Shown piece by piece: positions 1 through 11,163 of a stretch of DNA of 64,000 bases. A program made the translations under genes and the position numbers. Positions within the stretch are counted from its first letter, which is position 1. Each line of letters starts with the position of its first letter. Source of the stretch: Shinisaurus crocodilurus (lineage: Eukaryota; Chordata; Lepidosauria; Squamata; Shinisauridae); assembly GCA_021292165.1 (NCBI GenBank), contig CM037878.1, positions 293,184,971 to 293,248,970 on the forward strand, in the 5' to 3' direction. The notes beneath the pieces were generated by a model. It had not been told where the DNA came from. It searched no databases and saw only the letters and a program-made list of their open reading frames with translations.

Positions 1-49
1 TGCAAAACGCTCTCAAACCAAGTTACTTGCAATCCAAAGTATTACTGTA
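1..49 (-). mobile_element. Mariner/Tigger-like DNA transposon end
   Basis: The first 49 bases are the reverse complement, with a few differences, of the left end of the element at 4335-4621. The terminal inverted repeat ends at the TA at 48-49. The rest of the element lies outside the window, or was never present. Confidence 0.6.
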
Positions 50-176
50 TTCCAGATATAAGACTTACATATGAAAATGCTTTTGGCGATAAGATAGGCA
101 GACTAAACTCCTGCCAAGAATTTCTACACACTTGATGAATGATCCAGAGCAAGTGAACAGGAGCAACAACAGGCAA

Positions 177-210
177 CTTTACATGGGAGTTGCAGAACTC
201 CCATGTAAAG
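177..210. repeat. Perfect 15-bp-arm hairpin beside a hAT end
   Basis: Arms at 177-191 and 196-210 are exact reverse complements around a 4-base loop. The hairpin ends two bases before the hAT copy starting at 213. It is not part of that family in the other copies. Confidence 0.7.
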
Positions 211-212
211 AG

Positions 213-814
213 CAGGGATGGGGACTCGGACTCCAGGACTCGACTCGTGAGTCGGACTGAGTCCCCCCTGTGACTCGAGTCAGACTCGAGTCCCAATATT
301 TTTAATGGGACTCGAGACTCGACTCGGGACTCGAGACCAAGGACTCGTGTTCCAAAATTGTGTTCCTCAAATGCAACATGGATAGGTTTTAGGAAGTACG
401 GCAAGTTTATTTTTTAAAATCATTTTCCTAAAATGCAACCTTTCAGATATTTTGGGTTTGGCTGCCTCTGCCTGCCTGTTTGGGGTTTCCTGCCTGCCTG
501 CCTGGTCTCTTCTTAACCAGTTCCACAGTTTGAATTGTCCAAGACAAAGGCCTCTGCCTGCCTGTTTTGGGGTTCCCTGCCTCCTCTGCCTGTCTGGTTA
601 TTTTGGGGTGTTCCCAACAAAATAGCCTTATTTTGTTGGGAACCCCCCCCCCCATTGATTTTAATAGGGACTCATGGAGTCAGCTTTGGGAGTGACTCGT
701 GACTCGCGAGTCACCATTTTGGACCAAGGACTCGGACTCGGACTCGAGACTCGGCTCCAAAGACTCGTGACTCGACTCGTGACTCGAGACCAAGGACTCT
801 TCAACATCCATGGT
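213..814 (+). mobile_element. GACTCG-family hAT, copy 1 (no TSD)
   Basis: Starts CAGGGATGGGGACTCGG and ends CAACATCCATG, a mutated CATCCCTG. Both ends carry arrays of GACTCG/CGAGTC. Around 355-392 it keeps the last codons of the transposase seen in copy 2, in plus orientation, so it comes from a different internal deletion than the copies at 36-49 kb. The 8-bp flanks (205-212 and 815-822) do not match, so one flank may have been rearranged. Confidence 0.85.
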
Positions 815-1650
815 CTTGGTGGGAGGGGTGTCTGCTGTTCGAGGTGAGTCACTGAGCTCTTTGGGGGCAGGGCCAGCAGCTACACAGGTCTATAACTAGT
901 CTTCCAGTCCCAGGAAATGAAAAGGAGCAACCATCAGTGAGTTTTGCAGGGAAGTTTCAGCAGGGAAGTTTCAGGGGCATTCCAGGAAGGCTGCCTCGCC
1001 ACCTACAGAGAACCAAGCAATATGACCAGCAAGGGAGTTGCTGTGGTGATCTGCCAAGGTCTGTGATAAATTTGGTTTCCTGCATGAGGATGTACAAAAC
1101 TACACCAGCATCCACTGCAAGCTGGTATCCCTGATGGAAGAGAAGGTGCCTTGAGACTCACTTAGCCACTTGGGCTTATCAGGAAAGAAGAAGAATTTCT
1201 AGACAGAACACGAAGTGCAATGGGAAGGGGCAATTTCTAAGACAGAGGAAGTAAACCAGATGGAGGAGGTGGGCACATGGAATCCTCTGTCTCTGCAGCT
1301 GTGCAACGAATTCCAGGGCCTGCCCCACAGAAAATGGTCCTGTACCACTAGGACAAGAGCAGCTGCCCAAGGCTCCATGTAGCATGAAAGAGGCCTCAGA
1401 GGCCTCTGTGGATGGAAGGAATCCTGTTCTGCCAAAGGAGGAGATGTCATACATACTGGTAATTTCTTCTTTGTGGTCTCTGTGCATCACACACATGGGC
1501 TCTCTGTGCCTGCATGGAGCCTCATTTCGGAAACTTCTATAGCTGAGAAGTTTTGGTGGGAACCCCTCCCCCACCATCCTAGTATGCTTCTCCCTAGCGG
1601 GTTCCCGCCCATTGTTATGATACCAACCCCCCCCCCCCCCCAGTAACCAC
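815..1650. other. No recognised gene or repeat
   Basis: Unique-looking sequence between two hAT copies. Open frames here are short, lack splice context and show no family motif. A C-rich tract lies at about 1627-1641. Confidence 0.5.
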
Positions 1651-2628
1651 CAGGGATGTTGAAGAGTCCTTGGTCTCGAGTCACGAGTCGAGTCACGAGT
1701 CTTTGGACTCGAGTCCGAGTCCGAGTCCTTGGTCCAAAATGGTGACTCACGAGTCACAAGTCACTCACAAAGCTGACTCCACGAATCCCTATTAAAATCA
1801 ATGGGGTTTCCCCCCAACAAAATAAGGCTACTTCAGATGTGTGGTTTAAATAAATTCTAGGCACAAGTGTGCCTTTTTATTTCAAAACTCTGCAACTGAT
1901 TTTGGCAAGAACAGACCAGGCAGACAAACCCAAAATAACCAGGCAGGCAGAGGAGGCAGGGAACCCCAAAGCAGGCAGGCAGAGGCCTTTGTCTTGGACA
2001 ATTCAACTGTTGAACAGGTCAAGAAGAGACCAGGCAGGCAGAGGAGGCTGGGAACCCCAGACAGGCAGGCAGAGGCAGCCAAACCCAAAATGTCTGAAAG
2101 GTTGCATTTTAGAAAAATGATTTTAAAAAATAAACTTGCTGTACTTCCTAAAACTTATCCATGTTGCATTTGAGGAACATGATTTTTTCTAAATGTTTGG
2201 CCCCCATTCTGGAACGGTGAGGTCTCATCACAATTCCACCCTCACTGAACACCCGCTCCACTGGTGATGAACTTGCTGGAACCAGAAACACACTCAGAGC
2301 AGCCACACAGAGTAATCTCAGGTCCTTCTTCTGCCTCTCCCAAGTATGCAACACATCAATCAAAATAAATCTTGACACACTGTTGGGGCTGCACTCCTGG
2401 TAGCCGTCCATAGTGGCCGAGCAGCGGCACACCTCGCTTCCATGCGCTCTTCGTCGGCAATCACGCTCCTCTCCACTCCTTCTGGCACAGCCCAGGGATG
2501 TTGAAAAGTCCTTGGTCTCGAGTCCCGAGTCGAGTCTTGAGTCCCATTAAAAATATTGGGAGTCGAGTCAGAGGGGGGACTCAGTCTGACTCACGAGTCG
2601 AGTCCTCGAGTCCGAGTCCCCATCCCTG
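1651..2628 (-). mobile_element. GACTCG-family hAT, copy 2, longest
   Basis: Starts CAGGGATGTTGAAGAG and ends CCCCATCCCTG. A perfect 8-bp target-site duplication GTAACCAC flanks it (1643-1650 and 2629-2636). At 978 bp it is the longest of seven copies in the window and the only one with a recognisable transposase segment (2148-2432, minus strand). The interior holds two imperfect direct repeats rich in GGCAGGCAGAGG. Orientation is set by the transposase remnant. Confidence 0.93.
2148..2432 (-). pseudogene. hAT transposase remnant, C-terminal dimerisation part
   Basis: A 94-codon open frame inside hAT copy 2. The middle and end contain the hallmark of the hAT C-terminal dimerisation region: alanine-leucine-rich text, then SSSPVERVFSEGG, then a basic stretch and a final LKCNMDKF before the stop. 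The first 27 codons come from another part of the element, the segment beginning ATMDGYQECSPNSV that is also found in the shorter copies. The frame is thus a deletion fusion, far short of a full hAT transposase of 600 or more residues. It lacks the catalytic core and cannot be active alone. Confidence 0.85.
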
Positions 2629-4334
2629 GTAACCACTCCAGTGTAGGGGCTGGTAGAGGATTAGCATGTGGCATGTTCCTGGGTTTCCAGGAGGAGGCAA
2701 ACTGATCGGTTTATTGTTAATGTTAAGTACTACACTTGTTAAAATATTTGAGAAGACACCTATTATCTTTCACAGGAGAATAACAAAGAAATGGGGGGAA
2801 TGGATATATGTATGGGGCTCTTAATAATCATTCCCGGAAAGGTGAGATGTTGGGGTTAAAAATATTATCTTGGAATGTAAAGGGAATGGGTTCCCCCATA
2901 AAGAGGAACTGAACACAAATTTTGCTGAGAAAAGAGAACCCTGACACAGCGCTTTTACAGGAAACACACCATAAAAAAGAGGAAGAATCGCTGCTGAAGT
3001 ATCCAGGGTTGGGTGATATTTATGCAGCCATGGGACACAAAGTCACAGGGCCAAAAGGTGTGTTCTAGTAATGGCAGAGACACTAAAAAATCTGCTGGGT
3101 AGATAGATTTTTCTGAAGGGCACACTAGGACCTAATAAGATCACAATTGGCTGCATATATGGCCCTAATGTGAACCAATTAACATTTCTTTCTATAGGCA
3201 CTAGATACCTTCAGGGAAGGGACAATAATACTGGGAGGGGATCTCAACGAGGTTATCAATGAACAGCTACAGAAGTGGTACAAATAATCATAAATGTTTG
3301 AAGGTTCCACATCTGCCCTCCAAAACGTGCTGCAGAAATATGACCTAACAGACACTTGACACCTCCTACATGCCTCTGAGAGGGATTACATCTTTGATTC
3401 TAATAGACATACAACTCATATGCTTGTATTGACTATTTATTAATCTCTAATGACTGGAACACAAAGGACAAAGAAGCAAATATTGGGTCCATAACAATTT
3501 CTGATCATACACATATCCATGATTGAGAAAATAAAGAGCAAAACTCATCGTTGGAAAGAGAATCTACTTTTAGTTCTTATAGAAGACACAAGAGATAAAT
3601 TATAGCAGCATGTTATTTTTTTTAAAATGTAAATGTAACCCTAGAAATGCCTTTGCATGTGGTCTGGGACTCTATGAAAGCAGTAATACAGGGATACTGC
3701 ATCAAGGAAATGAGCTATATTTTTTAAAAAGGGCAGAGAGATATGCTATTAAAGGTTATTCATAAATTGGAAAGCCAACATAAAGCAAATAAGAAACCAC
3801 ATGCTCTACAACAATTAAAGATTAAGAAACAGGAACTCCAAACTCTAGATACCTTTGATATCACAATGAAATTAAACTATACCAACCAAAATTTTTATGA
3901 TTTTGGTAACAAAAGCTCCAAATTCTTGGCTTAACTACATAAGAAAAAAGATAACTGCAAACTGCATTTATTCAATCAGGAAGAGGAACAACTTTTTAAC
4001 CACCAAAAAAAAAAAAAAAGGAACAAAATAATTAACTTATAAATATTTTATTTATTTATTCATTACATTGTTAATCTGAACATATTAGGATTTTTTTTAA
4101 GAAAGCCAGTATGGGGACACTGAAATTGGAGCATGTTCAAACTCTTAACCAAGTTATCACATCAGGGGAACTGCATAATGCTTTTAAGGAACTCAAAAAT
4201 TATAAGTCACCAGGTACTGACTGTTTCTCTGGTTGCTTTTATAAAGCATTTGAATCTCAGCTTGCTCCCTACAGGTTTTCTCTATCCAACTGAAAGTAGA
4301 TAGCAACCGTATACCATGGGCATGGATGGTAATA

Positions 4335-4400
4335 CAGTAATACCTTGGATTCGAAGTAACTTGGTTTGAGAGCGTTTTGCAAGACAAGCAAATTTTTAAA

Positions 4401-4432
<32 letters not shown>

Positions 4433-4621
4433 TACTTGATATACAAGCGACGTCTTGCAATACAAGTACTGTAGTACGGCTTAAATTAAAAATCTCTGTA
4501 CAAATTTTTTTGGGGGAATTTCATTTTGATATAAGAGTGTTTTGGATTACAAACACGTTTCCGGAATGAATTATGCTCTCAATATAATATGATCTGTCTG
4601 ATCATATTTGAGGCATGACTG
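4335..4621 (+). mobile_element. Mariner/Tigger-like MITE in the L1
   Basis: Terminal inverted repeats CAGTAATACCTTGG and, at the right end reversed, CAGTCATGCCTC are flanked by TA dinucleotides (4333-4334 and 4622-4623). The size and TA target fit a non-autonomous Tc1/mariner or pogo-type element. It contains a TTA microsatellite at about 4401-4432. No transposase is left. Confidence 0.7.
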
Positions 4622-5485
4622 TACTAAAGCAAGGCAAAAACTTAGATAAAAATATAAACCTGTTCTCTATAAAAAATAAACATGTTCTCTGATGATGATA
4701 TAGTCCTCACTTTGGCTAATGCAAGACGAGACCTACCTAAAATTCTAAGGATCATAGCTGACTATGAGAAGATAGCAGGACTAGCTAGCAACTATAAAAA
4801 ATCAAGTATTCTGGCCTCAAATATGATCAGACAGATCATATTATATAAACTAACCCATTTATATAACATTCCAGTAAGCAACAAATCCCTTAAATATTTG
4901 GAGGTGCATACTCCTTCCAAATTGGGCAATATCATCAAATTAAACATAAACCCTTATTTAATCAAATATCCAATACACTTCAGAAATGGGAGATGTTAAA
5001 ACACTTCTGGCTAGATAGGATAGCGGCTATAAAATTAATGATTCTCCCCAAAATTATATTCCTGTTTCAGGTACTGTCACTATATCTAGAAGGCAAATAT
5101 ATGGACAAATGCCCAGAAGTTATTAATGCATTTTGTTTATGCAGGGAAGAAACCGAGGTTACCACAGAATTCCTTATATAGACACGCTAAAATGGGTGGT
5201 TCGGGAATTCCTAACCTCCACCTTTATTTCCAGGCTTATAAATAGAAACAATTTATACAAACTCTAAAATATAACAAGGAAAGGTCATGGATAGACATGG
5301 AAATAGGGACTGTAAAGGTAACCGTCACCTGCCATTTAGGCCTGACATGTGGAAAAAGAGATTGCTGGATAATCCCTTCTTTGGAGGACATGGCACAAAA
5401 TAATGGGCCCCTTTGCCCTCACCAATTATTCCTTCCCTCCGTCACCTGACATTCTGTGATACAGACAAATTTAGATCCTTTAAAG

Positions 5486-5620
5486 CAGCGTTCTCCAACC
5501 TTGGGTCCCCAGATGTTTCTGGCCTACAACTCCCAGCATGCCCCAGCCAGCGGAGCTGGCTGGGGCATGCTGGGAGTTGTAGGCCAAAAGCATCTGGGAA
5601 CCCAAGATTGGAGAACGCTG
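5486..5620. mobile_element. Hairpin hAT MITE, copy 1
   Basis: Begins CAGCGTTCTCCAACC and ends with its inverse. The whole 135 bp folds as one long hairpin. A perfect target-site duplication CTTTAAAG lies at 5478-5485 and 5621-5628. Each arm contains CTACAACTCCCAGCATGCCC or its complement. It is nested in the L1 remnant, so it is younger than that. Confidence 0.92.
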
Positions 5621-6399
5621 CTTTAAAGGGTGGGAAGGTAAAGGACTGTATTGACTGGTGGACCTTTACTCAGTTTAAGACCCCTAACTGAGCAGCAACT
5701 GATGGGTAAGATGCAGGGGATTAAAATAAGTGGGTTGCAGCAGGTCCCATCAGGTGTTACACTCTACTTTTAACCCAACGAAAAAAGCTGAAATAGTGAG
5801 CCGCTTGATGAATTTTGGGGAAATCATTTCTCAAGATAGTGCTGCTGCTAGAGGATTGGCATCAAGAATTCATCAGATATTAATAAATGAAAAGTATGGA
5901 ACGGCAAGCTCTCTTAAGGAGATTTGGGGGAAAGATCTAGAAACTGAAATTAGCCCCTCTCGATGGAACACAGTCTGGAGCAGGGAAACATTAAAGTTAG
6001 CCTCTGTCCAAACGAGGGGAAATAGCCTTAAACCACCACTAGGTGGTTTCACACCATCACTCCTAATTGCTGGAGTGGCTGCAGGGAGAAAGGAACATAT
6101 CTATATCTGTGGTGGTCATGTCCAGCAGTGAGTGGATTCTGGAGGGCAGCCTTTGAAGAAGCTGGGGTGGGGAAACACCGACTGAATTTTCACCAGCTTT
6201 AGGCCTCTTGTCTATCTACGGGGGACAAAATCAGCAGCTAATGTACCAAGAATTGTTTGCATTCATGTGGATGGTTATACTGGTCATTGACTGTAATAAA
6301 CAGAATTGAATTGAATTGAATTGAATCATGTGGGTGGTAGCAAGGTTGGAGATTGCCATGGCGTGTGGAAGAATGAGCCACTGATTCCACTCAATAATA

Positions 6400-6600
6400 A
6401 TAATAATAATATTTTATTTATTACCCGCCTCTCCATCTAGATCGAGGCGGGGAACAACAGAAAATATAAAATACCTAAACTAAAACAACACAATATATAC
6501 TATTAAACATCTTAAAACATCCTAAAAACATCCTAAAACATCTTTAAAACATCTTTAAAACATCTTAAAAACATCCTAAAATTCTGCCGGATAGGCCTGC
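6400..6600 (-). mobile_element. LINE 3' tail fragment, minus strand
   Basis: An (AAT)n run, then a segment of the type 'ATTTATTACCCGCCTC', as in the reversed 3' ends of L2/CR1-like LINEs. A degenerate tandem run of AAACATC(C/T)T units follows at about 6500-6580. Confidence 0.5.
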
Positions 6601-6937
6601 CGGAAGAGTTCAGTCTATGGCTTTTTTAAAGTCCAAAAGTCCCCTCCTCTTGCAGGGACCAACCCACGGCCATCCCCCCTGAGGGCCAGGCTCCCCCAGG
6701 TCTCCTGCCACAGACAGCTCATTGGTGCTTTCTGTCTCTGGGAGTGCCAGCTCCTCCCCAGAGGAGAATTCTTCCAGTGGGGACATCAGTACTTGGCTTT
6801 GCATATAGGTTTATTTAAATTAATTCAATGGTTAGAAGTCAGACAGTTAATTGGCTAAATATAAATCGATTAACGGCAAAAAAAAAGCAAAGAAAGTAAA
6901 ATATTTTGTAACTCTTTTTTCTTTTCTTTTTAAACAG

Positions 6938-7000
6938 GGGAATCACAGATCAGGGAACCAATATTCATTTGCTGGCCGCCCACAATCTAGAGACATGACT
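6938..7000 (+). CDS. Candidate exon A, ADAM-like cytoplasmic tail
   Basis: A strong polypyrimidine tract and AAACAG precede a 63-base segment that ends exactly at GTAAGT. Only phase 0 is open: 21 codons, reading GNHRSGNQYSFAGRPQSRDMT with no cysteine. Such a polar, disordered, Ser/Gly/Pro-rich piece suits an ADAM cytoplasmic tail exon. The phase also fits directly after a tail exon like 29873-29924. No homology can be confirmed by eye, so it may be a chance splice-like segment. If real, it belongs to a gene copy upstream of gene 1, or to a rearranged locus. Confidence 0.35.
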
Positions 7001-7400
7001 GTAAGTTGTTGGGAAAATATTATTAAAATGGCACCAGTTCTTGTTGCAGAGGATGCTACTTTGGATATTGGATGGATGCTATTTCAGTTCATCTAACCTT
7101 CAATGACTATATCTTATTTGTGTACATTGCAACGAATTACCAAGCCATATTAATATAGCCATTCCAGAAGTGATGTGGTGCCACCAATGCCAGAACTTCG
7201 ATATCCCACAACACAACACAACACAACACACCCTGTAGGTTTTAATTGCTGAGGAGTCAAATACCACCTGAACTGCATTCTGTAAAAGTTATCTCTAAAA
7301 GCAGATATATTCTTGTTGAATACAGGAAATGATGTGTACCTAGGAACCTGCCTTATACTGAGTCAGAATGTTGGTCCACATAGCTCAGTATTGTCTACAC

Positions 7401-7534
7401 CAGGGGTAGGCAGAAGGTAGATCTCCAGATGTTTGAGACTTCAACTCCCAGAAGCCCCTGCCAGCATGGCCAATGGTCAGGAATGCTGGGAGTTGAGTGC
7501 AAAATCTTTGGAGATCTACTTTCTGCCCACCCTG
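7401..7534. mobile_element. Diverged hAT-Charlie-like MITE
   Basis: Starts CAGGGGTAGGCAGAAGG, ends CTTTCTGCCCACCCTG, and carries AACTCCCAG in both arms. The flanks GTCTACAC and GTTTATAA match at 5 of 8 positions, which suits an old insertion. Confidence 0.6.
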
Positions 7535-8029
7535 GTTTATAATCAATCCAGGGTTTCAGATAAGCCACTTATAAAATATTATAAAATAATATATAATATA
7601 ATAATGTAATAATTATAATATATAAGATTTTGTGTGTTTCCTCTAATAACTTTTGTACTTGATCATGCCCTTTGGTTGCCTGGCCATACCCTTGGCCACG
7701 CTCTCATGTTGCCTGGCCACGCCCTCTTGATCACACCTTCATGTTGCTTAACCATACCTCTTACAAACTCACATGTGTGTCCCTATTTTCATCTGTGAAA
7801 TGTTGGAGGGTATGATTGCTTGCAAACAGTCAGGGATGATCAATTGATATTCTCCCCTCATGTACAGCAAAACCAGCTTGATTGTATTCACCCTAGGTCC
7901 TGAATTCTATAACCTAGTGGACAAAGTCATTCAAAACATTCTACATTTCTCTTGACTAAGTTGTAATGGTCCCAACTGTCTTGAGTCTCTCTGGCTGGAG
8001 CTTTCTGCCAGGAGCATAATGTTTTTTTC

Positions 8030-8775
8030 TGGGAAAATTGGGAAAGCATCACTCACTAAGATAAAATGATCAAGCATATAGAAGGACAAGTCTTGCTGAA
8101 AAAGAATCAACATGGCTTCTGCAAAGGGAAGTCCTGTCTCACTAACCATAGAATCATAGAAAAGTAGAGTTGAAAAGGGCCTACAAGGCCATCGAGTCCA
8201 AGCCCCTGCTCAATACAGGAATCCAGGTCAAAGCATCCCTGACAGATGGCCGTCCAGCTGCACCTTGAATGCCTCCAGAGTGGGAGAGCCCACCACCTCC
8301 CTAGCTAGTTGGTTCCATTGTCTTATTGCTCGAACAGTCAGGAAATTTTTCCTGATGTTTAGGTGGAACTGTTGAGCATTCTTTGAAAGTGTTGACAGCC
8401 ATGTGGATAGAGATGACCCAATAGGAATGGCTTACTTGGAGGTTCAAAAGGCTTTTGACAAAGTCCCTCACCAAAGATTCCTGAGCAAACTTAGCAGTCA
8501 TGGGAAAAGAGGAGAGGTCCCCTTATGCACTGGTAACTGGTTAAAGAACAGAGAGCAGAGAATGGGAATAAGTGGATAGATCTCACAATGGAGACATGTA
8601 AGCAGTGGGGTCCTGCAGGGATCTGTACTGGGACCGGTGCTTTCCCACTTGTTCATAAATGATGTGGAGCTATGGGTGAGCATGTTTCCTGAAGATGTGA
8701 CGTTATTCTGGGTGGTTAAAACAAAAAGGGACAGTGAAGAGCTCCACCAGTCTGGGAGAATGGGCATCAAAATGT
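8030..8775 (+). mobile_element. CR1 LINE fragment, RT region
   Basis: Plus-strand CR1 reverse transcriptase text in broken frames: the boxes around AFDKVPH (about 8448-8475) and the 'GSVLGPVL'-like segment (about 8608-8650). It is split by a minus-strand CR1 3' end at 8146-8385. Confidence 0.65.
8146..8385 (-). mobile_element. CR1 LINE 3' end, minus strand
   Basis: Begins with the reversed CR1 terminal tandem (CATAGAATCATAGAA) and reads back through the conserved 3' region found also at 22.6, 30.0 and 33.8 kb. It is inserted into an older plus-strand CR1. Confidence 0.85.
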
Positions 8776-8885
8776 TGTGATATGTATCACTTCACCAGCT
8801 GCAGCACATTGTTTACACATGGAAGGGACAGAATGGTTGTAAACAAGTTTATTATGTCTTTCTAGATTCCCGTGTTTTTCGCATA
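8776..8885. repeat. Unclassified repeat, shared with 32.6-32.8 kb
   Basis: This segment reappears reversed at about 32565-32825, where a 5S SINE splits it. It includes a GTTTACA box and CCCGTGTTTTTCGCAT. The family is not recognised; it may be a CR1 3' variant. Confidence 0.45.
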
Positions 8886-9990
8886 TTTATATACCGCCCA
8901 ACAGCCGAAGCTCCCTGGGCAGTTTACAACAATCCATAAAAACACAGAATACAATATACAATAAAACCATTATACAAAATTTAAAAACCCAATTTTAAAA
9001 ACAAACTAACATATAAAATAAACAGGAAGTGCAGTGAGACCAATTAAAAAAGCAACCACCCCACCATACACTATGTAGGGTTAAAGGCCTCAATACAGAG
9101 GGCAGTCTTAACCTGGCGCCGAAAAGATTGTAAAGTTGGCACCAGGCAGGCCTCAGGAGGGAGCTTGTTCCAGAGTTGGGGGGTTACCACCGAGAAGGCC
9201 CTCCTCCTTGTCGCCGCCTGACGAGCCTCCCTTGGAGGCGGCAACCGGAGGAAGGCCCCAGATGTTGAGCGTAGTGACCGGGTAGATTGTGGTTGGGAGA
9301 GGCGTTCCGTCAAGTGTGGTCCCAAGCCATGTAGGGCTTTAAAGGTTAAAACCAGCACCTTGAATTGGGCTCAAAAGCATACAGGCAGCCAGTGCAAGTG
9401 AGCCAAGACTGGTGTTATGTGTTCTGACCTTCTGGTCCCACTAATAAGTGGCTGCAGCATTCTGCACCAGCTGCAGCTTCCGAACAGTCTTCAAGGGCAG
9501 CCCCACGTAAAGTACATTGCAGTAGTCCAGCTTTGAGATTACCAGAGCGTAGATTACTGAAATCAGGCTATCCCTGTCCAGATAGGGGCGTAGCTGGGCC
9601 ACCAGCCGAAGCTGGTAGAAGGCACTCCTAGCCACTGAGGCCACCTGAGCCTCAAGTGACAACGATGGCTCAAGGAGAACCCCCAAGTTACGAACCTGCT
9701 CCTTTAAGGGGAGTGCAACCCCATCCAGAACAGGTTGAACACCCTCCATCTGGTCAGAGGAAGCACCCACTAACAGCATCTCAGTCTTGTCTGGATTGAG
9801 CTTCAGTTTGTTAGCCCTCATCCAGTCCATTGTCGCAGCCAGGCACCGGTTTAACACATCCACAGCCTCACCTGCTGAAGATGAAAAGGAGAAATAGAAC
9901 TGCGTGTCATCCGCGTACTGATGGCAACGCACTCCAAAACTCCGGATGACCCCACTCAGCGGTTTCATGTATATGTTGGAAAGCATGGGG
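8886..9990 (-). mobile_element. L2-like LINE 3' end, minus strand
   Basis: Two long minus-strand frames (9441-9986 and 9071-9358) encode the LINE reverse transcriptase end. They include HQYADDTQFYFSFS (the YADD catalytic box), ANKLKLNPDKTEMLL, a [21 protein letters not shown] segment and a RRAFSVVTPQLWNKLP tail. The element is 5'-truncated at the palm domain and broken once. The 3' end is the AT-rich 'ATACCGCCCAA' tail found many times in the window. It is relatively young. Confidence 0.85.
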
Positions 9991-10195
9991 GTTAATAAAT
10001 GTGGTTAATTGTACTGTTTGCTCCTTCATCCAGTGTATAGATTAGAAAAGTATGTCCGGTGTCTCTTCTATGTTTCTACACTATGAAGCATGCAGGAAAC
10101 AATCTGTGTTATATTGACATTTTAAAAAGCAGGTAATATGAGACAGCAAGTAATATGAGACACGCCATAACTTTTCCTTTCCCTTTTTTTAATAG

Positions 10196-10264
10196 GAACA
10201 GGGTGTATCGGGGATCAGCAGTGCATTAACGGATAGCAACTTCCCCTCATTCAGAGGGCCTAGT
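10196..10264 (+). CDS. Candidate exon B, ADAM-like cytoplasmic tail
   Basis: A pyrimidine-rich acceptor (TTTTTTTAATAG) precedes 69 bases ending at GTAAGT. Phase 0 is open for 23 codons, starting EQGVSGISSALTDSNF, and has no cysteine. Together with candidate exon A (3.2 kb upstream, same strand, same phase) it could form consecutive tail exons of an upstream ADAM copy. Family assignment is inference from composition, phase and position only. Confidence 0.35.
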
Positions 10265-10304
10265 GTAAGTTATGGATTAAATTTGAAATATCTATCATCT
10301 AGGA

Positions 10305-11163
10305 CAGTGTTCTCCAACCTTGGGTCCCCAGATATTTTTTGGCCTACAACTCCCAGCATGCCCCAGCCAGCGTAGCTGGCTGGGGCATGCTGGGAGTTGT
10401 GGGCCAAAAACATCTGGGGACCCAAGGTTGGAGAACACTGCACTAGGGTAAAAGGAAAGGGGAAAAGGGAGGGTGAGCTGCATGCTGCATATTTAATACA
10501 CTGTGTAGTTTAACCCTCAATTTCTTTCCTTCCTTTCTTTTTTCTGACTCGACAAGTCTTTTACTAATCAGATTCTATTTGCCAGCAACCATCTGCTTAG
10601 TTAAGAGTGCAGTGTTAATCATTTCCCCTCTTGTGTTCCCCCCCCTTTTCTCTTTTCTTTTTCTTTTCCCTATATCAAGGGAGATGTTAATGATTACTGT
10701 ATATTGATATGTTTCATGATATGAATCCCCCCTTTTTTCTTTTTTGTTTGTTTTGCGCTGTTACAGATGTGTTGCAAATAAACATATATTTTTTTAAAAA
10801 AAGAAGAAGAGTGCAGACAGACATAACTTGAGTTGTGAGCCCAATGTGGAAGCGCGCTCCGCACTTTTAGATACATGTGTGGTATGGGGAAACCTTCCAG
10901 TTTGGAGCAGAAGCTGGAAAGAGCAGTACTGATTGGTCATCAGTTGTTAATCACAAGGCTACTTTCCCCTTCCTCAGAGCGAGGCTGGTCCATATATCAC
11001 ACTGCTGGTTGGCTGGTCCATATATCCAGTTGTTAATCACAAGGCTACTTTCCACTTCCTCAGAGCGAGGCTGGTCCATATATCACACTGCTGGTTGGCT
11101 GGCGGGGGCATGCTGGGAGTTGTAGGCCAAAAACATCTGGGGACCCAAGGTTGGAGAACACTG
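10305..11163. mobile_element. 859-bp composite hAT with hairpin end
   Basis: Begins CAGTGTTCTCCAACC and ends GGTTGGAGAACACTG, with a perfect target-site duplication ATCTAGGA (10297-10304 and 11164-11171), so it moved as one unit. The left 136 bp is a complete hairpin MITE. The right end is one half of the same hairpin. The interior (about 10441-11100) matches 21735-22325 and includes a roughly 75-bp tandem duplication (about 10948-11100) that is single in the other copy. No ORF of interest. Confidence 0.9.

Larger units (their letters stand above)
2845..6325 (+). mobile_element. Decayed L1-type LINE, ORF2 remnants
   Basis: In broken frames the order of a LINE ORF2 can be followed. An AP-endonuclease start (SWNVKGMGSPIK, then LLQETHH) lies near 2870-2970. 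Reverse transcriptase fragments lie near 4111-4290 (KSPGTDCFSGCFYKAF) and 4682-4990 (FSDDDIVLTLANARRDL, a mutated FADD box). A C-terminal zinc-knuckle-like end lies near 5730-6130. The 3' end is a run of GAATT units at 6302-6325. Many stops and frameshifts show it is old. Two DNA transposons are nested in it (4335-4621 and 5486-5620). Confidence 0.75.
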
